Source: an uncultured Flavobacteriales bacterium (GTDB taxonomy: Bacteria > Bacteroidota > Bacteroidia > Flavobacteriales > BACL11). Taken from it: 64,000 bases of DNA. Positions 18,184 through 27,073 of the stretch are shown here, piece after piece. Location of the stretch: assembly GCA_905181585.1 (NCBI GenBank), contig CAJIYG010000003.1:1-64000 (forward strand), given 5' to 3'. The notes under the pieces were generated by a model that was not told the DNA's origin, searched no databases, and saw nothing but the letters and a program-made list of their open reading frames with translations. The first letter of the stretch is position 1, and every line of letters begins with the position of its first letter. The position numbers were made by a program, and so were the translations under genes.

Positions 18184-19077
18184 TTGAACAAAATAATTTT
18201 TGCGCATTTAGCACTTTTTATTGTTAATTTAATCTACGCTTTAAATTACTCTATTGCTAAAGATGTTATGCCAGAATATATTAATCCTTCTGGATTTATT
18301 TTACTTAGAGTTTTAGGTGGAGTATCTCTTTTTTTTTTATTTTTTAAAATCTTTATTAATGAAAAAATTAATAATTCTGATCTTCCTCGATTTGCCTTGT
18401 GCGGTCTTTTTGGAGTTGCTATAAACCAATTGTTTTTTTTTGAAGGTTTAAACCTTACAACTCCCATTAATGCAGCAATTATTATGACTACTAATCCAAT
18501 TCTAGTAATTGTTATCTCAGCATTATTAATAAGAGAGAAAATAAGTTTAATGAAAATAATAGGAATTATTTTTGGATTTATTGGAGCGTGTAACCTCATA
18601 CTTAACTCAGGTGATTTTAGTTTTAATAATAATTTTTTAACAGGAAACTTTCTTGTTTTTATTAATGCTACAAGCTATGCTTTATACTTAGTTTTGGTAA
18701 AAAACCTAATGAAAAAATACAATCCAATTACTGTGATGTTTTATGTTTTCTTTTTTGGTTTGATTTTTGTATTTCCATTTGGCTATGAAAATGTCATGCT
18801 TATTGACCTTCAAATTTTCACTACTGAAATTTATTTAAAAGTCTTATTTGTAATAATTTTTACAACATTTATTGCTTATTTATTTAATGGCTTTGCATTA
18901 AAATCATTGACACCTGCAACAGTAAGTGTCTATATTTATCTTCAACCATTACTAGCATCACTAATTGCTTTATTTTTAAATGTTGACACATTAGACATGC
19001 AAAAAATTATTTCTGCTCTTTTTATATTTACTGCTGTTTTTTTAGTAAGTATGCCAAAAAAAGTTAAAACAGATTAA
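18184..19077 (+). CDS. EamA/DMT-family permease
   Basis: The 297-residue product has ten predicted membrane segments arranged as two repeated EamA halves (about residues 5-135 and 150-290). Characteristic phrases are LNYSIAKDVMP near the start, PINAAIIMTTNPILVIVISALLIREK at the end of half one, and LTPATVSVYIYLQPLLASLIAL at the end of half two. Such proteins export amino acids or other metabolites across the inner membrane; the substrate is unknown. The start is TTG at 18184. No lipoprotein or soluble domain is present. Confidence 0.87.
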   Translation: MNKIIFAHLALFIVNLIYALNYSIAKDVMPEYINPSGFILLRVLGGVSLFFLFFKIFINEKINNSDLPRFALCGLFGVAINQLFFFEGLNLTTPINAAIIMTTNPILVIVISALLIREKISLMKIIGIIFGFIGACNLILNSGDFSFNNNFLTGNFLVFINATSYALYLVLVKNLMKKYNPITVMFYVFFFGLIFVFPFGYENVMLIDLQIFTTEIYLKVLFVIIFTTFIAYLFNGFALKSLTPATVSVYIYLQPLLASLIALFLNVDTLDMQKIISALFIFTAVFLVSMPKKVKTD

Positions 19078-19083
19078 CTTTCA

Positions 19084-19091
19084 TAGTTTTG
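19084..19091 (+). promoter_or_regulatory. Promoter -7 box for yicC-gmk-nadD
   Basis: TAGTTTTG, an exact TAnnTTTG match, begins 24 bases before the yicC ATG and immediately follows the EamA stop. Confidence 0.5.
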
Positions 19092-19107
19092 TATAAAATA
19101 TTATATT

Positions 19108-19992
19108 ATGATTCAATCAATGACAGGCTATGGAAGATGTGAATTAAATTTACCTAATGCAAATTTTATAATCGAGGTAAAGTCACTAAACTCCAAGCAG
19201 CTAGATGCAAGTGTTAAAATTTCATCTATTTATAGAGATAAGGAAATAGGATTAAGGAATCTTTTGTCCCAAAAACTTTTTAGAGGTAAAGTAGAGCTGT
19301 CTGTCTGGAAAGAAAAAATTGAATCAACTTTACAAAACACTCTAAACATTCAAGCTATTAAAGAATACCATGATCAAATACTTTTAATAGAAAAAGTCTT
19401 AGGTCTTAAATCTAAATTTCATAATGATGCTGATATCATTCCATCTTTATTAAAGATGCCTAATGTTTACATTAAACAAGAAGAAAATATAAATAAAGAA
19501 GATTGGATGCAAATTGAAACCTCAATACTTAATGCTATTACAGAATTAATAAAGTACAGAACTATTGAAGGTCTTAAATTAGAAGAAGATATTAGCTTAA
19601 GGATAAAAAAAATAAGCATATTATTATTAGAGCTAAAGCCTTTTGCAGACTCTAGAATTAAAAAAGTAAAACAAAATTTATTTGAAAAGATATCCAGCGT
19701 TGGAAGTAAAAAAATTGACGAGAATAGACTTGAGCAAGAATTAATTTTTTACCTAGAAAAGCAGGACATAACAGAAGAGCAAGTTCGCCTAAAGGCTCAT
19801 TTAGAATATTTTGCTGAAACAATAAAAAATGATTTTCCAAACGGAAAGAAACTTGGTTTTATAGCACAAGAAATTGGAAGAGAAATTAACACAATAGGAT
19901 CAAAATCCTCTGATGCTGATATGCAAAAAATTATTGTTCAGATGAAAGATGAGTTAGAAAAAATTAAAGAGCAACTATTAAATATTTTGTAG
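19108..19992 (+). CDS. yicC: YicC/YloC family endoribonuclease
   Basis: The 294-residue product starts with MIQSMTGYGR, continues with IEVKSLNSKQLD, and ends with the conserved GKKLGFIAQEIGREINTIGSKSSDAD block, all diagnostic of YicC/YloC. E. coli YicC is an endoribonuclease linked to small-RNA turnover. The gene precedes gmk by two bases, the order commonly seen in bacteria. The start ATG is unambiguous. Confidence 0.93.
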   Translation: MIQSMTGYGRCELNLPNANFIIEVKSLNSKQLDASVKISSIYRDKEIGLRNLLSQKLFRGKVELSVWKEKIESTLQNTLNIQAIKEYHDQILLIEKVLGLKSKFHNDADIIPSLLKMPNVYIKQEENINKEDWMQIETSILNAITELIKYRTIEGLKLEEDISLRIKKISILLLELKPFADSRIKKVKQNLFEKISSVGSKKIDENRLEQELIFYLEKQDITEEQVRLKAHLEYFAETIKNDFPNGKKLGFIAQEIGREINTIGSKSSDADMQKIIVQMKDELEKIKEQLLNIL

Positions 19993-19994
19993 AG

Positions 19995-20555
19995 GTGAAA
20001 AAATCAATTGTTATAGCAGCACCATCAGGAGCGGGAAAAACTTCAATTGTTAGATTTTTAATTGAGAACGAAAAATCTTTACGTTTTTCTGTATCTGCTT
20101 GTACCAGAGAAAAGAGAGATAATGAATTAGATGGAAAAGATTATTACTTTATAAGTGTAAGTGACTTTAAGTCGAGAATTAAAAATAAAGATTTTTTAGA
20201 GTGGGAGCAGGTTTACTCGAATCAGTATTATGGTACTTTAAATTCAGAATTAGAAAAAATTTGGAATAATAAAAATCATGTTATTTTTGATGTAGATGTT
20301 ATTGGAGGGCTTAATATCAAGAAAAAAATGCAGAGCAACTGTTTGGCAATATTTATAATGCCCCCCTCTTTAAATATCTTATCTAAAAGATTGAAATTAC
20401 GCGGTACTGATTCTAAAGAAAATGTTATTACAAGACTAGAGAAGGCATCACAAGAGATTGCTTTAAAGGATGAGTTTGATTTTATAATTATTAATGATGA
20501 TTTAGAAATAGCAAGCAAAGAAACGTTAGAATTAATAAATAATTTTATTAAATAA
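19995..20555 (+). CDS. gmk: Guanylate kinase
   Basis: The 186-residue enzyme phosphorylates GMP to GDP with ATP. The P-loop APSGAGKTS is at residues 9-17. The GMP-binding region has SVSACTREKRDNELDGKDYYF and FLEWEQVYSNQYYGT, and the lid contains RLKLRGTDSKENVITRL. The start codon is GTG, two bases after the yicC stop, implying translational coupling. Length is slightly short but normal for the family. Confidence 0.94.
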   Translation: MKKSIVIAAPSGAGKTSIVRFLIENEKSLRFSVSACTREKRDNELDGKDYYFISVSDFKSRIKNKDFLEWEQVYSNQYYGTLNSELEKIWNNKNHVIFDVDVIGGLNIKKKMQSNCLAIFIMPPSLNILSKRLKLRGTDSKENVITRLEKASQEIALKDEFDFIIINDDLEIASKETLELINNFIK

Positions 20556-20561
20556 TTTAAT

Positions 20562-21131
20562 ATGAACATAGGTTTGTTTTTTGGATCTTTTAATCCTTTT
20601 CACATAGGGCATAAGGCAATTGCTTCATACATTGCAGAATACACTAGCTTAGACCAGGTATGGTTTGTAGTCTCCCCTCAAAACCCATTAAAAAGTAAAT
20701 CCTCTTTGTTGGACCAGTATCACAGATTACAAATTATTAGGGCAGAGATAGATGATGTTGATAATTTAATAGCGTCTGATATTGAGTTTTCATTGCCTCA
20801 GCCATCATACACTATCGATACTTTAGCTTATCTTAAAGAAAATTTTTTTGAGAATCAATTTTCTTTAATAATGGGTGCTGATAATATTAATTCAATACAT
20901 AGATGGAAAAATTACTTGCAAATTATAAATCATCATCAAATTATTGTTTATCCTCGACCCAATATTACTTACACGCCTATCTATAAAAATGTTACTTTTT
21001 TAAAAGACGCTCCAATTATTGATGTTTCATCAAGCTTTATTAGAAAGTCCATAAAAAATAAAAAAGCAGTATCATTTTTAATTCCAGAAAAAGCATGGTC
21101 TTATATTGATGAAATGAACTTTTATAAATAA
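20562..21131 (+). CDS. nadD: Nicotinate-nucleotide adenylyltransferase
   Basis: The 189-residue enzyme adenylates nicotinate mononucleotide in NAD synthesis. The nucleotidyltransferase motif GSFNPFHIGH is at residues 8-17, FVVSPQNPLK follows near residue 37, and VSSSFIRKSI near residue 158 is the second ATP-binding motif. It is the third gene of yicC-gmk-nadD, six bases after gmk. Confidence 0.94.
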   Translation: MNIGLFFGSFNPFHIGHKAIASYIAEYTSLDQVWFVVSPQNPLKSKSSLLDQYHRLQIIRAEIDDVDNLIASDIEFSLPQPSYTIDTLAYLKENFFENQFSLIMGADNINSIHRWKNYLQIINHHQIIVYPRPNITYTPIYKNVTFLKDAPIIDVSSSFIRKSIKNKKAVSFLIPEKAWSYIDEMNFYK

Positions 21132-21134
21132 GAT

Positions 21135-21470
21135 ATGAATAAATTTTATATATCTTTTTTGATTATTTTTCTGCTGAATGCGTGTATTCAAAATAATGAA
21201 AATAAATCTGAAGATCTTTTATTTATTAAATACCAAGGATGGTGGATTTTTGGTGAAGGTCTTCATTTATTTAAAGATGAAACTAGTCTTAATGAATATT
21301 TTTTGAGTTTTCCTAATGAAGACTCAACTGAAATAATAGATTTGTATTTATCAATAGCTGAAATGGAGTTTTATCCAATGGAAGTTCTAATGTTCGGTAA
21401 CATTTCTGATGACTCTTTGATCATAAATGATTTTGAAATACTATATATTCAGGGATGTGATGAGCAGTAG
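21135..21470 (+). CDS. Small putative lipoprotein
   Basis: The product is 111 residues. A signal sequence ends in the lipobox FLLNAC with the cysteine at residue 17, then a short acidic linker (QNNENKSED) and a compact domain of about 90 residues rich in aromatic and acidic residues (YQGWWIFGEGLHLF, ILYIQGC). It begins three bases after nadD and is probably the last gene of that operon. I recognise no family. Confidence 0.65.
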   Translation: MNKFYISFLIIFLLNACIQNNENKSEDLLFIKYQGWWIFGEGLHLFKDETSLNEYFLSFPNEDSTEIIDLYLSIAEMEFYPMEVLMFGNISDDSLIINDFEILYIQGCDEQ

Positions 21471-21472
21471 TA

Positions 21473-22435
21473 TTATTCGCTGTAAATAACATGCATAACT
21501 GTTTCGCCCACTGCTTTTAAAGTTTCTTTGCTAATATTTTGCATATTATCTTGATGAGTATGCCAATGTTTGTTAAAATTTGTTTCTGTAAATGGATCAA
21601 ATTCAATTATATCAATTGTCGGAATATTTGCTATTGAATTTACATAATAGTGGTCATCCATTATTTCTGCACTCTTTTGGTATAAAAAATAATTAGAGTA
21701 ACCTATTTCATGGGCCTTTGCCCATACCTTTTCTAAAATATTTGGAGCATAGTAATTTGAGATTCCTTCATACCTGAATGTTGCTCCTTTAGCTCCTACC
21801 ATATCTAGTAATATTCCATATTTAGCAAAATAATTTTTCTTGTGTGGGTTTTTAGACCAATATTGAGAGCCAAGACACCATGAATTACTCATAATAGGAT
21901 ATATTGAGTTTTCTGGCTGACCATAATCTTCAGCATCAAATAAGATTATATCAACTCCAATATTTGGTTTTTGGATGTTTAAATTTCTTGCTATTTCTAG
22001 CAAAACTGCCACTCCGCTTCCACCGTCATTTGCTCCTAATATTGGAGCCCCTTGATTTACAGTATCATGATCAGCAATATGCCTGGAGTCCCAATGTGCA
22101 AAAAGTGCAATTCGATTATTTAGATTGGGCAAATAGCTTGCGATAATATTATTTAGTTCATGCTTTCTTTGATCATATGTTGTGATTTGAGTTTTTTGAA
22201 TTATCACATCAGCATTATATGATTTGAGTTTTTTCGCAAGAAATTCAGAACAGCTCTCCCAAGCCTTACTACTTATAACCCTAGGTCCAAAATTAACTTG
22301 TTTTTGAACAAATAAATAAGCGCTATCAGAGTTAAACTTGGGTATATTTTTTTCAGTTTGAAGTATAAATTTTTTATCTTTTTTTTCTGAACATGATAAA
22401 ATTATAAAAGCACAAAAAAAATATATATATCTCAT
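21473..22435 (-). CDS. M28-family zinc peptidase / glutaminyl-peptide cyclotransferase-like lipoprotein
   Basis: From the ATG at 22435 the product has 320 residues. An in-frame ATG at 22486 would overlap cysS and precede the signal peptide, so I prefer the inner start. The leader ends at the lipobox IILSC. The catalytic region has LFAHWDSRHIADHD, PILGANDGGSGVAVLLE and ILFDAEDYGQP, with zinc-ligand and general-base residues of M28. This HWDSR/GANDG/FDAEDYG set is closest to glutaminyl-peptide cyclotransferase-like members, which form N-terminal pyroglutamate in the periplasm. Later IDIIEFDP and HWHTHQDN complete the site. Confidence 0.82.
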   Translation of the reverse strand: MRYIYFFCAFIILSCSEKKDKKFILQTEKNIPKFNSDSAYLFVQKQVNFGPRVISSKAWESCSEFLAKKLKSYNADVIIQKTQITTYDQRKHELNNIIASYLPNLNNRIALFAHWDSRHIADHDTVNQGAPILGANDGGSGVAVLLEIARNLNIQKPNIGVDIILFDAEDYGQPENSIYPIMSNSWCLGSQYWSKNPHKKNYFAKYGILLDMVGAKGATFRYEGISNYYAPNILEKVWAKAHEIGYSNYFLYQKSAEIMDDHYYVNSIANIPTIDIIEFDPFTETNFNKHWHTHQDNMQNISKETLKAVGETVMHVIYSE

Positions 22436-22445
22436 GAATTGCAAT

Positions 22446-23918
22446 CTACTTTGACTTAGCCTGCCAACTACTTCCCTCTCTGCCATCTTTAATTTCTATA
22501 CCCACTTCATTTAAATCATTTCTAATCAGATCTGCCGTTGCAAAATCTTTAGAATCTTTTGCTTTTTTTCTGAGTTTTAAAATTAACTCCATGATTTCAT
22601 TAGTTGTATTTTTATCTCCTGTTTCTTTGTTAGATTTTAGACCTAAAATATCAAAAACAAAAAATTGAAATAGTTGTTTTAATAGCATTAAGCTTTCTTT
22701 ATCAATTTGAGCTGTGCCATCATTTACCGAATTAATGATTTTTACACCTTCGAACAGATGTGAAATTAGTATTGGGGTATTAAAATCATCATTCATCGAA
22801 TTATAACATTTGTCCGAAAGTTCTTGAATATTAAAATCATTCTTTTCTGATGAGCTTATATTTAATATTGTTTCACATGCACCCATTAATTTATTAAGCC
22901 CCTTGCTAGATGCTTGTAGTGCTTTGTTACTAAAATCAAGTGTTCCCCTATAATGAGCCTGAAGGATAAAGAAACGAATTGTCATTGGGCTATATTCTTG
23001 TTTAAGCTTTGGATGGCTTCCACTAAAAAAATCTGCTAGCGTAATGAAATTGCCTAAAGACTTTCCCATTTTTTTGCCATCTATTGTAATCATGTTATTA
23101 TGCATCCAATATTTTACCGGAACACAATTATGTGCAGCATTACTTTGTGTTATTTCTGCCTCGTGATGTGGAAATGTAAGATCATTTCCTCCACCATGTA
23201 TATCAAAAGTTTTACCAAGATACTTTTCACTCATAGCTGAACATTCCATATGCCAGCCAGGAAACCCCACTCCCCAAGGAGATGGCCACTTCATTATATG
23301 TTCTTTAGGGGCGTTTTTCCAAATCGCAAAATCAACATGACTTCTTTTTTCATTTTGTCCATCAAGCTTGCGGGTTCCTTCTAATGTGTCGTCTAAATTT
23401 CTTCCTGATAAAACACCATAATTATAATCCTCATTATATTTTCTAACATCTAGATAAACCGAGCCATTAACTTCATAAGCATAACCATTTTTAATTATTT
23501 TTTTAATCATCTCAATTTGCTCAATAATATGTCCGGTTGCTCTTGGCTCTATAGAGGGGGGGAGGCAATTTAAATGTTCCATTGCTTTGTGATAGCTAAT
23601 GGTGTAGTGTTGGACAATTTCCATGGGTTCTAATTGTTCAAGTCTTGCTTTTTTTGAAATTTTATCTTCTCCTTCATCGCTGTCATTTTCAAGATGTCCA
23701 GCGTCTGTGATATTTCTTACATATCTAACTTTGTAATTATTATTTTGTAAGTATCTAAATACAATATCAAATGTAATTGCCGGCCTAGCATGTCCAAGAT
23801 GAGGGTCTCCATATACAGTTGGACCACAAACATACATTCCAACATAGTCTTTTATTAAAGAACTAAATTCTTCTTTTTTTCTTGACAGAGTATTGTATAT
23901 GTAAAGTTTATTTTTCAT
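22446..23918 (-). CDS. cysS: Cysteine--tRNA ligase
   Basis: The 490-residue class I synthetase charges tRNA-Cys. The HIGH-type signature is HLGH in [10 protein letters not shown] (about residues 38-46). The KMSKS signature appears as KMGKS at 283-287. The zinc site uses C31 in VCGPTVYG, C226 in WHMECSAMS and His/Glu in FPHHEAE. The C-terminal DALR-like helical domain is present and the length is normal. It overlaps the upstream threonine dehydrogenase gene by 11 bases and is followed ten bases later by the M28 enzyme. Confidence 0.96.
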   Translation of the reverse strand: MKNKLYIYNTLSRKKEEFSSLIKDYVGMYVCGPTVYGDPHLGHARPAITFDIVFRYLQNNNYKVRYVRNITDAGHLENDSDEGEDKISKKARLEQLEPMEIVQHYTISYHKAMEHLNCLPPSIEPRATGHIIEQIEMIKKIIKNGYAYEVNGSVYLDVRKYNEDYNYGVLSGRNLDDTLEGTRKLDGQNEKRSHVDFAIWKNAPKEHIMKWPSPWGVGFPGWHMECSAMSEKYLGKTFDIHGGGNDLTFPHHEAEITQSNAAHNCVPVKYWMHNNMITIDGKKMGKSLGNFITLADFFSGSHPKLKQEYSPMTIRFFILQAHYRGTLDFSNKALQASSKGLNKLMGACETILNISSSEKNDFNIQELSDKCYNSMNDDFNTPILISHLFEGVKIINSVNDGTAQIDKESLMLLKQLFQFFVFDILGLKSNKETGDKNTTNEIMELILKLRKKAKDSKDFATADLIRNDLNEVGIEIKDGREGSSWQAKSK

Positions 23919-24876
23919 CCGATGCTAACTTATATTTATTTTTTAGATTAATAATCATTTCATCTGTCATATTAGTCAAATTATATTTTGACTCCCAATC
24001 CCAATGTTCTTTAGCGAAAGAATCATCAATACTTTGTGGCCAAGAGTCTGCAATTCCTTGTCTAAAGTCTGCAGAGTAATTAATTTTAAAATCTTTTATA
24101 TGATTAGAAATTTCGTTAGAAATTTCTCTTGGATTAAAGCTTATCCCTGATAAATTGTATGAGGAACGAATTTTTATTTTTTCAAATGGTGCTTCCATTA
24201 TTTCTATTGTAGCTCTAATTGCATCTGACATGTACATCATTGGAAGGGTTGTTTTTTCAGAAAGAAAAGAGGTATAAGTATTGTTTTGGATTGCTTGATG
24301 AAATATTTCTACGGCATAGTCTGTTGTTCCGCCTCCAGGTTTTGATTTCCATCCAATTAATCCAGGATATCTAATTGATCTAACATCAACATTAAATTTG
24401 TTAAAATAGTACTCACACCACCTCTCTCCAGCGAGTTTACTTATTCCATAGACGGTATTGGGTTCTGTAACAGTGTATTGAGGAGTTAGTTGTTTGGGTG
24501 TTGTAGGGCCAAATACAGCAATTGAAGAAGGCCAAAATATTTTTTTTATTATTTTTTCTTTGGCTAAATTTAAAACGTTAAACAATGATCTCATATTTAA
24601 ATCCCATGCATGATTTATGTTTTTTTCAGCATTTGCAGAAAGTATAGCAGCAAGCAAATATATCTGAGAAATATTATGTTTTTTCACAATACGTAATAAT
24701 TTTTCATTATCAGTTATGTCTAGAATTTCAAATTGACCGAAATTCATTACTTCAACAGATGATTCTACAATATCTGAAGCAATAACATGATCTTCACCAT
24801 AGGATTTTCTTAGTTCTAAAACTAATTCAGATCCTATTTGACCAGAAGACCCTACAACTAAAATATTATCTTGCAT
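23908..24876 (-). CDS. L-threonine 3-dehydrogenase, SDR type (NAD-dependent epimerase/dehydratase fold)
   Basis: The 322-residue extended SDR has a GSSGQIG nucleotide motif near residues 9-15. It also has catalytic serine/threonine in [12 protein letters not shown]-x3-K in [11 protein letters not shown], and the segment [20 protein letters not shown], which is characteristic of the SDR-type threonine dehydrogenases (not UDP-sugar epimerases). It oxidises threonine to 2-amino-3-ketobutyrate, which CoA ligase (Kbl, not in the window) would split to glycine. It is the first gene of the block with cysS and the M28 enzyme. Confidence 0.87.
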   Translation of the reverse strand: MQDNILVVGSSGQIGSELVLELRKSYGEDHVIASDIVESSVEVMNFGQFEILDITDNEKLLRIVKKHNISQIYLLAAILSANAEKNINHAWDLNMRSLFNVLNLAKEKIIKKIFWPSSIAVFGPTTPKQLTPQYTVTEPNTVYGISKLAGERWCEYYFNKFNVDVRSIRYPGLIGWKSKPGGGTTDYAVEIFHQAIQNNTYTSFLSEKTTLPMMYMSDAIRATIEIMEAPFEKIKIRSSYNLSGISFNPREISNEISNHIKDFKINYSADFRQGIADSWPQSIDDSFAKEHWDWESKYNLTNMTDEMIINLKNKYKLASDEK

Positions 24877-24894
24877 ACAATGTGTTTATTTTTA

Positions 24895-24902
24895 CAAATA
24901 TA
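24895..24902 (-). promoter_or_regulatory. Promoter -7 box for threonine dehydrogenase-cysS-M28
   Basis: The minus strand reads TATATTTG, an exact TAnnTTTG match, 19 bases before the ATG at 24876. Confidence 0.5.
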
Positions 24903-24935
24903 ATACTAAAGACTAAATTCTTTGTCATTATTTTA

Positions 24936-24968
24936 TTGTCAATAGAATATTAATGTTTTGTATCTTTG
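24936..24968 (+). promoter_or_regulatory. Promoter of trhO
   Basis: TTG at 24936-24938 is followed after 22 bases by TATCTTTG at 24961-24968. The -7 box contains the in-frame TTG at 24966, which argues against that TTG as the start codon and for the ATG at 24993. Confidence 0.6.
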
Positions 24969-24992
24969 AAGTCTACAAAATTGGTGTTACAA

Positions 24993-26048
24993 ATGGATCC
25001 AAACGGAGGTAAGAATAATTTATCTAATAAGCTAAGTAAAGAAGAAGCGATTGCTAGATTAGAAAAAGAAAGTTTTAAAAGAATCACTGTTTCTTTTTAT
25101 AAATATGTTCATATAACAGATATAAATTTTTTCAGAAATGAACTATATAACAAGTGGTTTTCATTAAATATTTTTGGACGTATCTATTTAGCTAATGAAG
25201 GTATTAATGCTCAGATAAGTATTCCTGAAGACAATTTAAATAATTTCATCGCATCTCTTAGTAGTGAAGTTTATTTAAAAAATATCCCATTTAAAATTGC
25301 TGTTGAAGATAATGGGAAGTCATTTTATAAGTTAACAATAAAGATTAGAAAAAAAATTGTTGCTGATGGTCTTAGTGCAAATGAATATGATGTTACTAAT
25401 GTCGGTAATCATATGTCTGCTTTAGAATGGAATAGAGCTATTAATAATGGAGCTACTGTAATTGACATGAGAAATCATTATGAGAGTGAGATTGGCAAAT
25501 TCAAAGGCGCTTTATGCCCTGAAGTTGAAACTTTTAAGCAGGAGCTACCAGCTGTAAAAGAAATTTTAAAAGGAAAAGAGAGTGAGAAACTCCTTCTTTA
25601 CTGTACTGGGGGTATTCGTTGTGAAAAAGCATCTGCATATTTAAAGAATTACGGATTTAAGGATGTAAATCAATTACACGGTGGAATAATTGATTATGTA
25701 AGGCAAGTTAAAGCAAATCCTTCAATTGAAAATAAATTTATTGGCAAAAACTTTGTTTTTGACGCAAGATTATCTGAAAGAATAACTGATGACGTGATTA
25801 GTAATTGTCACCAATGTGGCAAAAAGTGTGATAATCATATTAACTGTAAAAATGTTAACTGTAATTTGCTTTTCCTCCAATGCTTGGAATGTAAAATAAA
25901 ATATAAAAGCTGCTGTTCTATTGAGTGCATTGAGACCTCACAATTATCTGATACAAAAAGAAAGGAATTAAGAAAAGGAAAGACTAATAAAAATATATTT
26001 CATAGTCACAAAAAAGTAAAACTAAATATTAAAAAAATCATTGCTTAA
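24993..26048 (+). CDS. trhO: tRNA uridine(34) hydroxylase TrhO (rhodanese domain)
   Basis: From the ATG at 24993 the product has 351 residues. An N-terminal ferredoxin-like domain (SFYKYVHITD...GRIYLANEGINAQ) is followed by a rhodanese domain. That domain carries VIDMRNHYESEIGKFKGA and the active-site loop LLYCTGGIRCEKASAYL, and then a Cys-rich tail with several CxxC pairs. TrhO forms 5-hydroxyuridine at the wobble position of certain tRNAs using oxygen. The cysteine tail (about residues 260-320) probably binds zinc. The gene stands alone before the cox cluster. Confidence 0.9.
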   Translation: MDPNGGKNNLSNKLSKEEAIARLEKESFKRITVSFYKYVHITDINFFRNELYNKWFSLNIFGRIYLANEGINAQISIPEDNLNNFIASLSSEVYLKNIPFKIAVEDNGKSFYKLTIKIRKKIVADGLSANEYDVTNVGNHMSALEWNRAINNGATVIDMRNHYESEIGKFKGALCPEVETFKQELPAVKEILKGKESEKLLLYCTGGIRCEKASAYLKNYGFKDVNQLHGGIIDYVRQVKANPSIENKFIGKNFVFDARLSERITDDVISNCHQCGKKCDNHINCKNVNCNLLFLQCLECKIKYKSCCSIECIETSQLSDTKRKELRKGKTNKNIFHSHKKVKLNIKKIIA

Positions 26049-26073
26049 ATAAATGTGTAAATATGTATTTTTG
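26041..26073 (+). promoter_or_regulatory. Promoter of the cox operon
   Basis: TTG at 26041-26043, a 22-base spacer and TATTTTTG at 26066-26073 match the Bacteroidota promoter. It ends 19 bases before the coxB ATG and probably drives the whole cox cluster. Confidence 0.6.
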
Positions 26074-26092
26074 CTTTCGTAAAAATTAAAAA

Positions 26093-27067
26093 ATGACAAA
26101 CTTATTAATTGCCCTCGTTGTTATCTTAGCTATAGCCGCGCTTGTTCAGCTTGTTCGAGTTAATGAACTCTTATCTGAAATTACAAATGAAGATACGAAT
26201 GCGGTAACAGATGATGATAATAATAAAAATGGAATTTTCTTTTTGCTAACTATCCCGCTTTTTTTGGGGTTTGTAGTCTGGCAGATGGTAACATGGGATC
26301 ACCTTTTATTACCTCCCGCAAGTTCTTTGCACGGAGCTGAGATTGATTCTCTGATGAAGGTATCTATGACTCTTATCTTAATAGTATTTTTTGCTCTTAC
26401 CCCAATGCTTTTCTTTTTTGCATATAAATACAGGGGAAAGAAAGGAAATACAGCTTATTTTTTCTCACATAATAATAAATTAGAGGTTGTTTGGACTGTT
26501 GTTCCTACTATTATTCTTACAGCATTAATTATTTTTGGCTTAAGAACATGGGACAGAGCAATGAACCCAGACCTTTCTCAAGCTTCAATTATTGAGGTAT
26601 ATTCAAAACAGTTTGATTGGACAGCAAGATATGCTGGTGATGATAATATTTTGGGTCAATCAAGCTATCTTTTAGTTAAAGGTAAAAATACATTAGGAGT
26701 TGACATGCTGGACGAGCAATCATCTGATGATATTGTTACAAGAGAGGTGCACCTTCCTGTTAATAAGCCTGTACTACTTAAGTTTAGATCTAGAGACGTT
26801 ATTCATTCTGCTTTTTTACCTCATTTTAGAGTTCAGATGAATTGTGTTCCCGGCTTATCGACTCAGTTTGGTTTTACTCCTACAAAAACAACGGAAGAGA
26901 TGAAGTCGCAAGAAGGAGAAGATTTTGAATATGTCTTACTTTGTAACAAAATATGTGGAGCTGCTCATTTTAATATGCAAATGAAGTTTATTGTTGAAAG
27001 TGAAGAAGATTATAATAAATGGATTGCCTCTCAGAAGTCATTGGAAACTACACTAACATTAAAATAA
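26093..27067 (+). CDS. coxB: Cytochrome c oxidase subunit II
   Basis: The 324-residue product has an N-terminal membrane segment (about residues 2-24), then the two subunit II helices (about 48-68 and 92-114). The periplasmic cupredoxin domain follows. The CuA site is clear: His in DVIHSAFLPHFR and the CNKICGAAHFNM motif with two cysteines, His and Met. The aromatic electron-entry segment KQFDWTARYAG is present. It receives electrons from cytochrome c and passes them to subunit I. The extra first helix is typical of Bacteroidota. Confidence 0.94.
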   Translation: MTNLLIALVVILAIAALVQLVRVNELLSEITNEDTNAVTDDDNNKNGIFFLLTIPLFLGFVVWQMVTWDHLLLPPASSLHGAEIDSLMKVSMTLILIVFFALTPMLFFFAYKYRGKKGNTAYFFSHNNKLEVVWTVVPTIILTALIIFGLRTWDRAMNPDLSQASIIEVYSKQFDWTARYAGDDNILGQSSYLLVKGKNTLGVDMLDEQSSDDIVTREVHLPVNKPVLLKFRSRDVIHSAFLPHFRVQMNCVPGLSTQFGFTPTKTTEEMKSQEGEDFEYVLLCNKICGAAHFNMQMKFIVESEEDYNKWIASQKSLETTLTLK

Positions 27068-27073
27068 AAAATA

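Noticed and set aside
22436-22486. Earlier ATG for the M28 lipoprotein at 22486
   Set aside because: It would overlap cysS and put a charged 17-residue stretch before the signal peptide; the ATG at 22435 begins a proper lipoprotein leader.
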